The notes beneath the pieces were generated by a model. It was given only the letters and a program-made list of their open reading frames with translations. It made no database searches and had not been told where the DNA came from. Source: Chrysomallon squamiferum (taxonomy: Eukaryota; Mollusca; Gastropoda; Neomphalida; Peltospiridae). From it: DNA of 31,500 bases. How positions within the stretch are numbered: the stretch's first letter is position 1; each line of letters begins with the position of its first letter. The translations under genes and the position numbers were made by a program. Shown piece by piece: positions 1-10,234 of the stretch. Location: positions 14,882,125 to 14,913,624 of the forward strand of contig CM022672.1 in assembly GCA_012295275.1 (NCBI GenBank), read 5' to 3'.

Positions 1-308
1 TAAAATATTAAAAAAGCATTCGTCTATCGGCTCTGTATAAAAAAATCGGGGCCAACAACAGATTATTTTGCGTCCTAAGGCAAGGTCAACTACCTGAATC
101 CCCTCAAAAAAGAATTGCAACTCACTGAGGCCAGTGCCCTCTGCGGCTGTCTGGTGCTAGTAGCACCAACCCCAATTATAATGTAATGATGTCAAACTGG
201 AAATTAATCAGTCATTTTAATTCGATACTTCGGTTATTTGTTTTATTTACTTCAATTGTCCTTATTTGAATATTTAAAAAAATGTTACACTCATTATCCC
301 TTTCTGTT

Positions 309-381
<73 letters not shown>

Positions 382-659
382 GAGAGACTAGATATTGTTG
401 AAAAGACTAGATATTAGAAACAGATAAAATAACTGCAAAAATAAAACTATATTTCCAATGATGAAATTAACTGAATTATATAGAAACAAACTGGTCGGGA
501 ATCAGGGGGTCAATCGTCGCTTGCCGACCCCCCCCCAGCTGCCTGGATCTGCGCACGTTATTTTAGCAGTATATTCACGACCCTGCCGTTGCACTTCTTA
601 CATACCCAGTAGATCTGCCTCGTAAGTGGAGACTAATCTTTAATTGTTCTTGTCAACAG
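1..659. other. Non-coding left flank / probable intron before the first HMG exon
   Basis: I see no supported coding exon here. It holds a (TC)n tract at 315-377, a perfect 17-bp inverted repeat at 152-168 (8-bp arms, one central base), and a GC-richer patch at about 490-625 with a run of nine C. It ends in a canonical acceptor, tgtcaacag, at 651-659. Because the following exon begins in mid-codon, this stretch is best read as an intron whose upstream exon lies left of the window. Confidence 0.5.
315..377. repeat. (TC)n dinucleotide microsatellite
   Basis: About 31 uninterrupted TC units. It lies in the putative intron upstream of the first HMG exon. Confidence 0.97.
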
Positions 660-872
660 AGGTGTTAAGGGTGAAAAAACGATCTGACTTCAAATTACCG
701 ATGAAAGCATTCATGACTTGGGAACGACTGGAGCGACCGAGAATGTTCATCAGATTTCCAGACACCAGTCGAAAAGAGATGAGCACCCTGCTTGGTCTGA
801 TGTGGAGGAAGATGGGGACTGGGGAGAAAAAAGTCTTCTATTTAATGACCGACAGAGATAACGATAAAAAAG
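660..872 (+). CDS. Exon coding a degenerate SOX-like HMG box (module 1)
   Basis: This exon lies between an acceptor (tgtcaacag, ending at 659) and a donor (AAG|GTATTA at 873). It enters in phase 1 and leaves in phase 1, coding about 70 residues. The translation keeps the HMG-box skeleton: LPMKAFMTW in place of the SOX motif RPMNAFMVW, then a helix-2 segment ending LGLMWRKM, then EKKVFY. The FM wedge and two core tryptophans remain, but the minor-groove Arg and Asn of RPMN are replaced by Leu and Lys and the basic C-terminal tail is lost. The frame stays open past the donor to the stop at 1019-1021, and phase-1 donors at 894 and 915 are alternatives. There is no start codon inside the exon; the upstream in-frame stop is TAA at 641-643. 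It may be a fast-evolving SOX paralogue or a decaying one. HMG homology is read by eye. Confidence 0.6.
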
Positions 873-1274
873 GTATTAAAAGAAACTATATACGTAGGAT
901 TTATGATGATGATGGTGTTAAAGAAAATGATAATGATTATTCTGATTATTCTGCTGCTCGAGATAACAACAGCTGTTTTAGAGCTAATGGAAGTACAAAT
1001 GAAATAATCGTTGTAACTTAGGGGACGCCATAAACACACAAAAAACACATGTGAAACAATTTTATAAGAATATAATTATATCATAACGAATGACGTATAG
1101 GCCAGAATAACCGTCTGTACAAAACCAGACTAATACAGCAGCTAGACTCATTGAATTTTTTCTTCTGGTTTTCTTTATAGCTATTTACTTATATTTTGTT
1201 TTCCTTATTAGTAACTTTTATATTCTCTTTTTCTTCTCCTTAATTTTTTTTTATAGTAAAAAACAACATTTCAG
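873..1274 (+). other. Intron of HMG module 1
   Basis: 402 nt, GT at 873 and AG at 1273-1274 (aacatttcag). It is T-rich toward the 3' end, as expected of a polypyrimidine tract. The first 150 nt contain a GAT-rich stretch. The exact donor is uncertain; 894 or 915 would keep the same phase. Confidence 0.5.
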
Positions 1275-3676
1275 GCAATGCAGATGAAGACTACTCAAAA
1301 CGGGAAAAGTCGGATTATAGTTCGATGGCAGACGGCGAAAAGGCTGAGCAACTGAGCGTCAGGAGTAACGATTCCTCAGACAAAGAGACGAAGTCGGATT
1401 CACATGGGTCGAAACGACTGTTAAAAAAGGAAGTCGACGAAAGTGCGGGAAGTAAAAAAACAAGCGCCCAGAAGTCTAAAGAGACCAAGAAGTCTAACGT
1501 CCAAGATAAAGAAGTCACGTCTGAGGGTTTACCGAAGTCGCCCAGCACGTCTGCAGGTCATCATCAGGAGAAAGAGAGTTCGAAAAAATCCACCAAACGA
1601 GTACAAAAACATACAGAAAAGGATTCGAGTAATGGTCAGAATCACAGTAACACTTCGGGCGGTCGATCTAATAACGCAGCGGATTCGTCTCATTCGACAC
1701 AGTCTTCTGGCAAACATGCTAACGTCAAGGGCAGCAGTGGCAAAAAAGTCAAATCAGGTGTGAACAAGATTTCAGACATTCATTCAGCAGGTCGCATTGA
1801 GCTTCCAAGCAGTGTCTGCTCTTTCAAAAGCATTAAATCTGAAAACGTCCAAAATGTCCCATCTTTTGAGTACAGCACCAATGACCAGCCACTGAACTAC
1901 ACTTCCGGAAAAAATATCCAGCCTTCCAAATCTGCAGTCCAGATATCAACAGCCAGCCAGTCTTTTATAAACGTCAGATCTGACAACAGCGATATTTCCG
2001 TTAACAGCGTGCACCAGGTGGACAGTGGAGTGTATTCCTGTAACAGTGACCAGTCAGTCAGCGATGTTTCAGTTAGAAACAGTCATTCCACGGGGGCAGC
2101 GAGCACAGATGCTTCAAGTAACAGTAACAATGTCTCCATGCCAGTAAATCTTACAAACAACATCGGGGCGCAGTTTTGCGGAAGTTTCAGTTTCTTTGGC
2201 AACAAAAATATTCCTTATATTCCAGTTAATCACTCATTTGAAAAAACGCCGACTATAATGAACACCATATTGTTCCCTGGAAGCAGACTGATTCCAGAAA
2301 GTTTGAGTGTGAACCATCCCAATATATCGACACCCGGTTTCAGCCAGGTGTATAACTTGAAACAGCCTGAAACAGCAACCACCCGGCCAAACAGCGAGAT
2401 ACCACTGTCCAAGTCGACGACAACCGAAGAAAAATCTTGTGCGAGCCAAGAAAGCAAAACAAACAGAAATTCTCCAGATACAAAACAGAAGTCCGAAGTA
2501 ACTGGCAGCAACCAGAAAACAGATTTCGTGGAAGAGGACTTTGACTATGGTGATGACGAAGATGACTTTCCTCATCTGGTTATAGACGATTCCCGCGAAA
2601 ATCAGACGCCAGAGTCGAATCCAGAAAACCCGTCTAACGGAGAAGTAGGTGAAGACGTAAAAGACGCCGCGTCCGACAGCACTGACGCTGTGCTTGGGAA
2701 ACCAACTTCTTCAGCAGGTCAAGACGAAATGGACAAAGAGTCAAATCAAAGCTCCCAGTCACAGCCAACATCAGCTTCAGAAACGCTTCAAACGGTCACT
2801 TACGTCTTCAGACAAAACCAAGAAAACTTATATTCAACTACACGCATCCCGACTATTACTCAGTTGCCGCGTGCACCAGTGCAGCATGTCAAAGACTTGC
2901 ACAAACCGATAGCAAAGATGACGATAATGCCGACAACTACGACGACGACTACAACAAAAGCCAAAGCTTTTGACGATATCAAATTAGCAAATATCAGCTC
3001 ACTCGCTCCTGAAGGTGAATCCGATTTCGCAGACGTCAGTACCATGTGCGAGAATATTTTAAATCAAAACTGTCTTGTAACTCCGCTCGGAAAAAGCCCA
3101 GACGAAACATCTACGGAAATTTCTCTGGTTGAAAAACTGAATCAATCGTACATGCAATACAGGAGTTCTAAATTTACACCAGCCCCGTTATTGAACAAGA
3201 AAGGTTATTTCATTCCTCGCAAGAAGCCGTACATTACACATTCAAAGCCCAGTTATTCCAGTCAGGTCAAATCTTCGACAGCTCCAGTCTACACAAGCTC
3301 GGGAATGCATGGCTGGAACCACAGCATGTCCATGCAAAAATCGTACTTCATACGACCTGTTGGGAATAACCCGTACGTTCTTTACCAGTCGCGTCAACAG
3401 CCGCAGACGTTGCTTGCAGCACAGGAAGCAGAAAGCAGCAGTTGTGCAGCCGGCAAAGAAGACGAGAAGGGTGGTGCGAAGTTAAAAGACTTGCCCAGCA
3501 TTCTTCTTCAAGAAAGCAAATTAGCGAAACCAAGAATCATAGGTCCTTTGTCTGCAAGTGCTCTGGAGAGCGTCCTGTCCTTTTCACCAACTCCAAGTAG
3601 ATTAGACAAATCGGGGAATGCTATCCCAGTTTCAAAATTTGTTCCAGGTAAACGAGCATTTGGAATAATGGAATAA
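1275..3676 (+). CDS. Long terminal exon of module 1: Ser/Thr-rich disordered C-terminal region, about 800 residues
   Basis: It begins after an acceptor at 1273-1274; G at 872 plus GC at 1275-1276 makes a Gly codon, and the frame then runs open through ATG 1325 to TAA 3674-3676. Joined to the HMG exon it gives about 870 residues. Numbered from Met 1325, residues 1-150 are rich in Ser, Lys and Glu. Residues 150-400 are Ser/Asn/Gln-rich. An acidic patch rich in Asp, Glu and Phe lies at about 400-423. A run of eight Thr lies near 537-544. The end is more hydrophobic, with the tail GKRAFGIME. No globular domain is recognised. The acidic patch could act as a transactivation segment; that is inference. 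Met 1325 could also start an independent protein without the HMG box. The length and open frame make coding nearly certain; the family is not known. Confidence 0.8.
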
Positions 3677-3677
3677 A
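3672..3677 (+). terminator. Poly(A) signal AATAAA overlapping the stop codon
   Basis: The sequence GAATAAAG spans the stop of module 1, so the TAA stop at 3674-3676 lies inside an AATAAA hexamer. Cleavage usually falls 10-30 nt downstream, which would give an almost absent 3' UTR. Overlapping AATAAA hexamers at 3867-3876, after the microsatellite, are the alternative. Confidence 0.35.
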
Positions 3678-3710
3678 GATGTAGACTGAATAATAATAAT
3701 GATAATGATG

Positions 3711-3747
<37 letters not shown>

Positions 3748-3766
3748 TAATAATAATAACAATAAC

Positions 3767-3838
<72 letters not shown>

Positions 3839-4295
3839 AAGAAGAAGAAGAAGAAGAAAAAGAAGAAATAAATAAATATTTACTTTCGTACGGTCACGGA
3901 CAAGGGATGAATGATATACACTGACTGTCATAACCCCCATCATGTCCTCTATTTCGTTTCTTCCTTTTTTTTTCTTTTTTTCTTTTTTTCATCCCTTTTT
4001 TATTTTCTCTACTGAAACGAAACATTCATATAAATTATACTTTTAACAATTTCATTATTATGCCATTTAAAACTTGATAGTAAAAAGAAAAACAAATAAT
4101 AAAACAATAAAACAATAAAAAAAAAAAAAAGTTATTTAAATCTAGTATACCTTTTCCTTTTTCCTTTTTTTTTATTTTTATTTTTTATTTTTATTTCATT
4201 CATTCATTATTAACTGTTGTCGTTGTTGTTGTTGTTGTTTCACTTACACGCTTTTAACTCAGAATTTTATCATTTTTAAAATCGTTTTGATTCAG
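3677..4295. other. Spacer between HMG modules 1 and 2
   Basis: It contains the compound (AAT)n/(AAG)n microsatellite, two AATAAA hexamers at 3867-3876, poly-T and poly-A tracts and a (GTT)n stretch at about 4218-4239. It ends in an acceptor, ttgattcag, at 4287-4295. I looked for a starting exon for module 2 (an ATG followed by a phase-1 donor) and found none: the available ATGs run quickly into stops or into poly-T. Confidence 0.6.
3689..3868. repeat. Compound (AAT)n / (GAA)n microsatellite
   Basis: (AAT)n with scattered GAT and AAC variants at about 3689-3809, then (GAA)n at 3810-3868. On the minus strand it translates as poly-Leu/poly-Ile, which is not a gene. Confidence 0.97.
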
Positions 4296-4550
4296 GCACA
4301 AGAGAGATGTACCGTGACACTGGTATGGGCAATATCAACAAGAACGGGAATATTAAACGTCCTATGAACGCCTTCATGGTGTGGGCTCGCTCCTACCGGG
4401 GACATCTGACGATGCTGTATCCAAACGAGAGCAACAAACTCGTCAGTCAGCGACTGGGGGACATGTGGAAGAAGATGTCGTTGGAGGACAAGCAGCCGTA
4501 CTACCGCGAGGCAGACAGAATCAAACGACAGCACAGAGAAGATTATCCAG
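4296..4550 (+). CDS. SOX-type HMG-box exon, Sox30/SoxH-like (module 2)
   Basis: The exon starts after acceptor ttgattcag and ends at donor CCAG|GTAATGG (GT at 4551). It is 255 nt, phase 1 in and phase 1 out, coding 84 full codons. The translation has the diagnostic SOX motif IKRPMNAFMVWAR, then QRLGDMWKKM and KQPYYREADRIKRQHRE, completed by DYPDWKYKP across the splice. The Asn and the FM wedge needed for minor-groove binding and DNA bending are intact. The PYY..EA..IK..HRE..P.W pattern resembles SOX30/SoxH more than SoxB, E or F, although KQPYY also occurs in SoxD. It should be a sequence-specific nuclear DNA-binding protein. ATG 4307 is in frame, but the exon opens upstream in mid-codon, so an earlier exon is expected. 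The exact SOX group is uncertain. Confidence 0.85.
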
Positions 4551-5046
4551 GTAATGGATATTCTGAATTGAGAATGAATTTTTTGGTTCGGTGAATGATT
4601 TTTTTTTTTTTTTTTTTAATGAATAAATTAGTACCATCATGTTGATGTTTAACAATAATTAACTGTAATGAGAATACTTGATGTGCGTGTGAATGTGATT
4701 GTAACATTTCGAAAGAAGAGACGTTATTTATAAAATCTTACGCTTTAAGCATAAAATGTAACAAAATCTGTTTTATATCTATCTACCCATAGTTCCTTAA
4801 ATAAGTTAAAAATAAAATAAAAAAATAAAAAAATAAAAAATAAAAAAAGAAAATCGGTCAATAAATAAATCAATCAATCAATAATTAATAATAATTAATC
4901 CATTAATTATTATTATTATTATTAATTTTATTTTTTTATTTATTTATTATTTTCCCAAATGTTTCTATGAAATTTTATTAAAAAAAAAAAATATATATAT
5001 ATATAAAATAAAAGATTTTGGATATTTAACCAAATTAATTTCACAG
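4551..5046 (+). other. Intron of HMG module 2
   Basis: 496 nt, GT at 4551 (GTAATGG) and AG at 5045-5046 (aatttcacag). It is AT-rich with poly-T, (AAAAT)n-like and (ATT)n tracts and a short (TA)n run near 4991-5002. It interrupts the HMG box just before the conserved DWKYKP tail, in phase 1. Confidence 0.8.
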
Positions 5047-6450
5047 ACTGGAAGTACAAACCGAACACTCCGAAATCTCGGCCTGAGAAAATGGGGACCC
5101 ACGACGTCCTGTGGGCACGCTTCATCGGCGCTACGGAATCGCTGGACGAACCTTCGTCGTCCAAGAAACTTAAATTCGGTTCGTCGAAAAACGGACCGTC
5201 TCTGAGCAAGCTGGGCGTTCCGTTCAGCGATGCCAAGAATAAAAATAATCCGGACATAAAGAAGAGAAGCTACCCGCTGCCCCTACCGGACAAAGTGAAG
5301 AAGTTCGAGAAAACGGCCAAACCAGACGAGAATGCTGCGGACAGAGCCGTCGACTGCAGCACGAAATTTCAGTTCGGTCAGAAGTCGAGTAACAATCCTG
5401 GCCTCAGCGTTTCGATTGCACAGTCAGGCGACGCCAAAATTACTTTTCCAAATACAAATACAGTGACCATGAGCCAGGACGTAAAACCGTACGGACAACC
5501 ACCAGTGCTTAACTACAAGCACTGGCGGTCTCTCCGCGCTGGGAAACCCAATGATGAAATATTACACGCCTGCTTCTTGCGAGATGCTTTCCGTTCCGAA
5601 GATAAGCACGATAAGGCCTTGTCTCATCAAAACCAGCACCTGGAATCCCGCGAAACCGCCTTGTATTTCGCAAGCTCCGTTTGTCTCTTTTAACACCAGC
5701 ACGATTAGTTTAGACAAAAGCAGCAGCACTGCCAGCAGCATAAGAACCACGGTTGTGGGTAACGAAAGTGGCGTCAAATCTCTCCATTATCCCTCTTTTG
5801 GACAGAATCTCTTGAACAATATCCCATTCAATTTCCACATACCGTCTCAGCCGCCACAATTTGTGACACAGTACATGCCTTTAGACTTTCCAAGCAAAGC
5901 TACGATAAATACAACGGAAGCCTCGAAGTTTTCAAGTTTTTACACGGCTAAACCAACGACTACTCTGAGCACAAAACAGCTGACCAGATTACTGCCCGGC
6001 GAAGTGACTAAAGTTCTACCAGAACCCAGCATCACTGCTAAAACAGACAAACCTAAAGAAAACGTGACGAGTGCAGCGAGCTTACCAAGCAGCTCGAGTA
6101 CTCCAGCTCTGGGCGATGCCGCTTCGTACGTGTCGTCGGTGTTGAAGTCACCTCGTCTCGTTTACACCCCAGTTTCTGCTGAGCACGTTGCTACTCCGGT
6201 GCAGCCTTCGTTCTCCTCGTTTGTCAGAGTTCCGTCCACCACAAGCACCACACACATGATCACCATGCCCGTGATTTCAGCAGAAACGTACAAGCAGCTT
6301 TTGGAGAAAGGGAATGCCGGTGGAAGTTACCTAACCAACACGTTGTCTCTGTTGCCACTGCAGTCGTCGTGGATAAAGCCAGCCACGACTACAGGTTTTA
6401 CGTCGGTCACCACGTCGGGGGAAAAAATTAAAAACGAACGCCCTTCTTAA
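5047..6450 (+). CDS. Terminal exon of module 2 (C-terminal region of SOX-like protein), with a frame change
   Basis: The exon completes the HMG box: G 4550 plus AC gives Asp, then WKYKPNTPKSRPEK. The first frame stays open to TAA at 5691-5693, giving about 299 residues with the HMG exon. A second frame (+1) is open from about 5485 and continues to TAA 6448-6450 with some 300 further residues. These are rich in Ser, Thr, Pro and Val, the same style as the rest of the exon and unlike the surrounding AT-rich DNA. In the 5485-5693 overlap the second frame looks more protein-like (Ser/Pro-rich) than the Cys-, His- and Arg-containing first frame. The likely reading is a frameshift (real or assembly error) or a small intron. 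If the first stop is real, the protein is truncated and 5694-6450 is a relic. Coding before 5480 is secure; the junction is unresolved. Confidence 0.7.
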
Positions 6451-6558
6451 GCTGTTTACAAATCCTTCAGTAATTTCCAAAAAGAGAAGTTATACGTGTT
6501 ATTAGCAATGCTTTGCCTGCTTGGATGTGTTCTAAAAGTTTAAACTTTCCGAGAAGAA

Positions 6559-6564
6559 AATAAA
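6559..6564 (+). terminator. Candidate poly(A) signal AATAAA for module 2
   Basis: First AATAAA after the stop at 6448-6450. A T-rich stretch follows at about 6584-6594, which fits a downstream element. Many other AATAAA hexamers occur by chance in this AT-rich DNA, so use of this one is only plausible. Confidence 0.35.
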
Positions 6565-8004
6565 TCATACTTTATTTGAAATTTAATTTTTTTAGAATTG
6601 ACCACCAGCCTGCGCTAATAAGAACTGATTCTGTAAAGGAATATATTGACCTGTCATGTTGAGTTTCGCTTTCATGAAACTGAATTTTTTTAATAATGTT
6701 TTTTTTTTTTTCTTTTTTTATTTTCTATTTTTTGGCCTTGGAATCGGACTAGAGAGTCAAAAAAAAAAATAAAAAATAAAAATAAAAAATCAGCAAAAAA
6801 AAAAAAAAAGTTTATTGACGATGTAATACGTTAATGACAGTCATTTTGTAGTTTTATTTAAATTTCTACAAAACTATTACATAATTAGATTTACTTTTAT
6901 AAAGTAAGCTTTTCTCATTTTCTACCTAGCCAAGAAGCTGCAGCTAGAGCTGTCGTTCCTGTTGCTAACGAAACATTTGTGTTTAAATAGGAGTCTAGTT
7001 GTACTTATTATTTTGCTAAAACCTGAACGTAGGAAGGTCAAGTTCAGATGTTATGTTATGCGTATGTGTATGGACGTTTGTTTCAAGGAATCCAGACTTC
7101 ACTAACACTTAACGGTTTTTTCTTTCGTCGATTCAACGTCTGAATTCGTAGAAAAACTTAAATTTAGATTTGAACTAGCAAGTTTATCTCTTTATTTTAG
7201 TTTGATATTGAACACGGCTTCTGCATGAAGTAACCGTTATTGTCGTTCTTAACAGGTTCTTTTTAAAAACGTTTTCATTTACCGTTTGTAGCAGTTGATG
7301 TAGATTTGTTCAGAAAGTTTTAGTTAGTTATTCGTTGCAAAGTTTTAACATGAAATTGTTAAAGTAAAAGGTTAGTCAGGTGAGGGTTTTTGACACATGA
7401 AAGTATGTTACTTTTAAATCAACTTTTTTATTCTGATTTATGTACGTATATCTACGTACGTGTATATGTTAGTGCAAGGAAAATCTCACAGAAAAGAAAA
7501 ATGTGTACGTTTGTCGCCATATTTGGCTGTATATGGATAATCCATTACTGATCAGAAACTGTATATTTTATTTGTCACGGTAGACACGACTTAGTTTTCA
7601 TATAACCTGAATCATATTCAAAATATATAAGATAAAAATAATGATAATAACAAATAAAAAAATATATAAATAATATTTTAAAAAGTAAAAATAAAAATAA
7701 CAGTAGAAAATAATCTTTAAAAATGGTTTACTGTTGTAGTGAGCTTCAAATTTTAAATGTTTGTTTTTTACATAAACAAAATGTTCTAATTGTTTTTGAA
7801 ATTTTAGACCAAATTGGTTTTCACAGTTTGTTTGTTGGCATTTACGTTTTGATGAACAATTAAAATTCAGAATTTATTGGTGTTTGTTATTTTCTCAACT
7901 TCTTTTCTTATGTTATTAATTTATTTATTTTTTTATTTGTTTTGATTTGTTTGAATATATGGAGATGAAAATCGGGTAAAATTTAAGCTTGAAATCCCTA
8001 TACG

Positions 8005-8006
<2 letters not shown>

Positions 8007-8036
<30 letters not shown>
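8007..8036. repeat. (AC)n microsatellite
   Basis: About 15 uninterrupted AC units. Confidence 0.95.
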
Positions 8037-8041
<5 letters not shown>

Positions 8042-8211
8042 ACAATTTTATAAAACATTTCAAATAATTTTAGTGTATGAACCAAAGCAACACTAAACTA
8101 TCCCAAAACTATGGAGTATATCACCATCTCGACTGTTCAAAAAAAAGTTATTATTATCTTTGTTTTAATTGCTACTGCTGCTGTTTGTGCAGCAGTTGCT
8201 GTTGTATTAAA

Positions 8212-8265
<54 letters not shown>

Positions 8266-8300
8266 CATCATTATTATTATCATCATTATCATTATTATTA
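8212..8300. repeat. (ATT)n microsatellite
   Basis: Near-perfect ATT repeat with ATC variants at the 3' end. Its translation gives poly-Tyr or poly-Ile in different frames. Confidence 0.95.
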
Positions 8301-8704
8301 AATTTGTGGGAAACGGTTTTCATTGACAATTCAGAAATTAAATGTTAATGGAATAATAGCAGTAGTAGTTGTCATTGTTGTCATAGTAGTAGTAGTAATA
8401 GATTTTGTTTGTAATGAAAAAATGATACCTAAATGGTACTTATCGAAACAAATATGTTCTGAGTAAAAACGGTTAAAAATGTTAATATTATACGTTACAG
8501 ATATTACTTCGGCAAACTAATTAATGAAAATATAACAAACAATGTCAGTACGCAGATTTTTATTCAGTAGACTGCCCACATACATACAAAAAAAAAAAAA
8601 CGCTTGAGTTTCGTACAAATATTAGTAACAATATGATGACAACAAGCAACAAAGGCATTTAACACATTTCAAAAACTGTAACAGATGAGTATTTTCCAGT
8701 TCTG

Positions 8705-8710
8705 TTTATT

Positions 8711-8787
<77 letters not shown>
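8705..8787. repeat. (TTTA)n then (ATT)n microsatellite
   Basis: Short TTTA run followed by more than 20 ATT units. Confidence 0.95.
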
Positions 8788-8788
<1 letters not shown>

Positions 8789-8998
8789 TTAAATGTATTC
8801 CAGTAAATATACCTATGCACAACAAATGCTAAAGATCGTTGTTTCTAACTTCATTCTGATTATTGCAGATGTTGCAGCATGCTTTAAAGTTGAACGACTA
8901 GAATTACAACATAAAAAAATGCATAATCCTAGCTAATAAATTATGCTTTAATTAAATGTGATGATTTGTCTTCATGTGCTGATGGTACCTGATTTTAC

Positions 8999-9187
8999 AA
9001 TAATAATAACAATAATGATAATAGTTGAGTAGTAGTAGTGGTAGTAGTAGTAGTGGTGGTAGCAGTAATAACAGTAATAATAAATAATAATAATAATAGT
9101 AGTAGTATTAGTTGTAGTAGTTGTAGTAATAATTGTATTAGTAATAGTAATAATAACAATATTAGTAAAAATAACAATAAAAATAAA

Positions 9188-9218
<31 letters not shown>

Positions 9219-9220
9219 AA
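8999..9220. repeat. Degenerate TAA/TAG trinucleotide tract ending in (AAAT)n
   Basis: Interleaved TAA, TAG, TGG and AAC triplets from 8999, then AAAT units at about 9180-9217. The minus strand has a poly-Leu/Thr open frame through it that I do not regard as a gene. Confidence 0.9.
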
Positions 9221-10034
9221 AATCTCTCTGAAACGTTACTTTCTATCTAGGACACGTCTTTCTGGCTAACACGACGTCTGCGCTAACTGTTAGTTCTCTG
9301 TTGGAAATAAACTAAAACGTTCTTACACCCCCCGCACAGTTTCCTTTGTAAATAGCATGTAACGAAATAATCTTAGAATTTTGAAAGACATTTTGAAATA
9401 TTTCAACAGCTTGCATGATTAGTATTTTAATGAAATACGTTGCATTAATTAAGTACTTACTGGTAATATTTATTTTCTATGTTTAATTACTAATATTTTA
9501 ATTACATATACTAAGATTTCAAAAATTAATTTCTAAACTGTTAAAACATAATTATAAAGTTTAACACAGCTCAACACATCACATGTCTTGAATTATCATT
9601 TTGTTTGTTTTGTTTATTTTATTTTATATTTATTATTTTTAAATTATTTCCTAGGTGAAGGTACGCTTGTGTATATTCTAATATGTTTGTGTGTGCGTTT
9701 TTATTTATTTTATTTCTTGTAAATGTTGTTTGTTTGTTTGTATGTGGGGTTTTTTCTGTGTCATTACTCATAACATAAATTAATAACATTTTTACTGTAA
9801 CATATTCTTCAAATTAAACCAGCTATTAAAATACATCATTTAGTCGGTCAATACAAAATAAACGAAAGTTATACAAAGGCCACAAAAGGAGCGTAAAACG
9901 TTTTTTAATCAGAATGTGTGTAACGTTCAGATTCCAAAAACACGTCTTTAAAGTAGCAAGTCATTTAACCAATCCTGCTATTAGAACTGCGCATTTTATT
10001 CTGAGTTTGAGAATGCACAAAATGTTATGGTTTG

Positions 10035-10120
10035 AATAAGAAATACTGCAACTGAGCTGAAACGTGATTGGTCACAAGATCGAATCTCCTAGTGCTCATT
10101 CTACTCACTGTAATCACTGA
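10035..10120 (+). mobile_element. Possible degraded tRNA-derived SINE fragment
   Basis: The stretch contains gattggtcacaagatcgaat, close to an RNA polymerase III B-box (GATCGAATC) with an A-box-like gagctgaaacg upstream. The phrase 'cgtgattggtcacaagatcgaa' followed by cct..g..tcattctac looks, from memory, like a common SINE of mollusc genomes. It is short, degenerate, and has no visible tail or target-site duplication. Confidence 0.28.
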
Positions 10121-10233
10121 TAGTATTAAAGTTATTATCTATCTACGACAAGAAACGCAAAAAAATGCGTGTCCTTTGTTGTTAAACGGTAAGAGCAGCG
10201 ATAGCGATTTTATACTGTTATCACCATAACACA

Positions 10234-10234
<1 letters not shown>

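Larger units (their letters stand above)
6451..9780 (+). other. Gene-free region: probable 3' UTR and downstream flank of module 2
   Basis: No coding exon is visible on either strand. The first kilobase is T-rich on the + strand, consistent with 3' UTR, and has an AATAAA at 6559-6564 about 110 nt after the stop. Farther on it holds microsatellites: (AC)n at 8007-8036, (ATT)n at 8212-8300, (TTTA)n/(ATT)n at 8705-8787 and a TAA/TAG-type tract at 8999-9220. The 60-75 residue open frames in these tracts are poly-Tyr, poly-Ile or poly-Leu translations of repeats. Confidence 0.55.

Noticed and set aside
539-621. Possible exon between a C-run acceptor (ccccccccag) and a GTAAGT donor
   Set aside because: The intron to the next acceptor at 659 would be only 38 nt, and the one open frame ends in phase 2, which does not match the phase-1 acceptors at 660 and 4296.
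644-659. Start codon for module 1 at 644
   Set aside because: The base triplet is TTG, not ATG, and it lies in the polypyrimidine part of a good acceptor. The exon is better read as internal.
3508-3943. Minus-strand poly-Leu and poly-Ile open frames of 86 and 103 residues
   Set aside because: They are translations of the (AAT)n/(GAA)n microsatellite and of the antisense of the module 1 exon; no independent coding signal.
8077-8326. Two + strand open frames of 71-74 residues with poly-Tyr or poly-Ile
   Set aside because: The second halves are the (ATT)n repeat in two frames; the first halves show no coding character or splice context.
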